From: JAGLCW01 sp964427915
GTDB taxonomy: Bacteria; Caldisericota; Caldisericia; UBA6126
Direction: 5' to 3'
DNA: 64,000 nt
Assembly: GCA_964427915.1 (NCBI GenBank)
Contig: CAYRWA010000061.1
Location: forward strand, 6,198-70,197
Each line of letters opens with the position of its first letter. Position 1 is the first letter of the stretch. Position numbers and translations under genes: made by a program. This document shows, one piece after another, positions 63,573 through 64,000 of the stretch. The notes beneath the pieces are model-generated. The model had not been told where the DNA came from and did no database searches. It was given only the letters and a program-made list of their open reading frames with translations.

Positions 63573-64000
63573 ACAATCCAATGTTCGGTCCTACATTGCT
63601 TATTTTTTCCTGCAGATTAAACAAGGTTTGCAATATCGAACAGCAGCTTTTGCAGGAGCAATTACCCAGTTTTGCTGGGGTTTTATGCTTCTTTTCATCT
63701 TCCAGGCTTTTTATCAAAGCAATGTCCAAGCCCAACCCATCAGTTACACCCAGATTGTTCAAATCATCTGGCTTCAACAGGCATTTCTCGCATTCTTTGT
63801 GTTGTGGTTTCGAGACAATGACATTTTTACCATGATTTTAACTGGCTCCATTGCCTATGAATTATGTCGCCCCATTCATTTATATTCCTTCTGGTTCGTT
63901 AAGCTTATCACGGCAAGACTTTCCAGCGCATCCCTGCGGTCTATTCCTATTCTTCTGGTTGCTGCTTTTCTTCCTGCTCCATATTCTCTCAATTTACCAC
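63562..64000 (+). CDS. ABC-2-type transporter permease (3' end beyond window)
   Basis: An open frame from the ATG at 63562 to the end of the window (146 codons, no stop), starting inside the tail of the broken ATPase gene. The N-terminal tail SYIAYFFLQIKQGLQYRTAAFAG is followed by membrane helices, with the central GSIAYELCRPIHLYSFWF as in the permeases that pair with COG4586 ATPases. The broken ATPase leaves this permease without its normal motor, unless another ATPase substitutes. Substrate unknown. Confidence 0.75.
   Translation, partial: MKYRQSNVRSYIAYFFLQIKQGLQYRTAAFAGAITQFCWGFMLLFIFQAFYQSNVQAQPISYTQIVQIIWLQQAFLAFFVLWFRDNDIFTMILTGSIAYELCRPIHLYSFWFVKLITARLSSASLRSIPILLVAAFLPAPYSLNLP

Overview
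The window looks like chromosome from an AT-rich, clostridial-type fermentative anaerobe of the Bacillota. The evidence is the division cluster (FtsQ-like, FtsZ, a barrel-sandwich membrane protein, a YggS-type PLP protein, SepF), phosphate butyryltransferase with two butyrate kinases, a multi-subunit [FeFe]-hydrogenase operon with DRTGG and HATPase genes, and copper-amine-oxidase-N-like wall modules. I cannot name the lineage. No sporulation genes, phage, insertion sequence or CRISPR array is visible.

Layout. 1-2.1 kb: 3' part of a large extracytoplasmic NHL/cohesin-like protein. 2.2-6.1 kb: two paralogous NapH-like iron-sulfur membrane proteins on opposite strands flanking a phosphomannomutase, plus an 81-aa membrane protein. 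6.2-8.5 kb: a GNAT protein and an HtrA protease. 8.7-13.6 kb: butyrate operon (DUF362 ferredoxin-like protein, buk, ptb, buk, P-loop NTPase). 13.7-19.3 kb: tRNA-Arg, division cluster, then an ECF sigma factor with a tiny zinc-finger partner. 19.3-29.0 kb: guaB, then a HAD phosphatase, ddl, pyrG, uvrA, a PP2C-like protein and ahcY. 29.1-38.7 kb: smpB with a six-SH3 amidase, a second tRNA-Arg, tldD/pmbA, an O-antigen-ligase-like protein, pyrF-pyrE-thyX. 38.8-46.8 kb: hydrogenase operon. 46.9-53.1 kb: a glycosyltransferase, a 53-aa membrane protein, an RRM protein, mntP, a broken lipoprotein gene and an amino-acid ABC transporter. 53.1-61.9 kb: one 2922-codon NdvB-like gene. 62-64 kb: a decayed segment with two internally deleted genes (DUF2254 and an ABC ATPase) around a VanZ-like gene, ending in a partial ABC permease.

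How the genes work together. Butyryl-CoA would be converted to butyrate and ATP by Ptb and Buk, while the hydrogenase operon would dispose of NADH and ferredoxin electrons as H2. The hydrogenase operon is the most unusual locus. It encodes two NuoE/NuoF pairs for one HydA. Both NuoF proteins lack the usual C-terminal 2[4Fe-4S] domain, and two of its thioredoxin-like ferredoxin modules have lost every cluster-binding cysteine.

Genome-wide style. Eight genes have a TATAAT-like hexamer placed so that transcription would start 0-2 nt before the ATG, with no Shine-Dalgarno sequence. Downstream operon genes mostly carry good Shine-Dalgarno sites. This suggests routine leaderless initiation, which is not typical of Bacillota. 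Other notable signals are a possible two-state RNA structure over the RRM gene's ribosome-binding site, and an in-frame TAA followed by a perfect hairpin in a lipoprotein gene.
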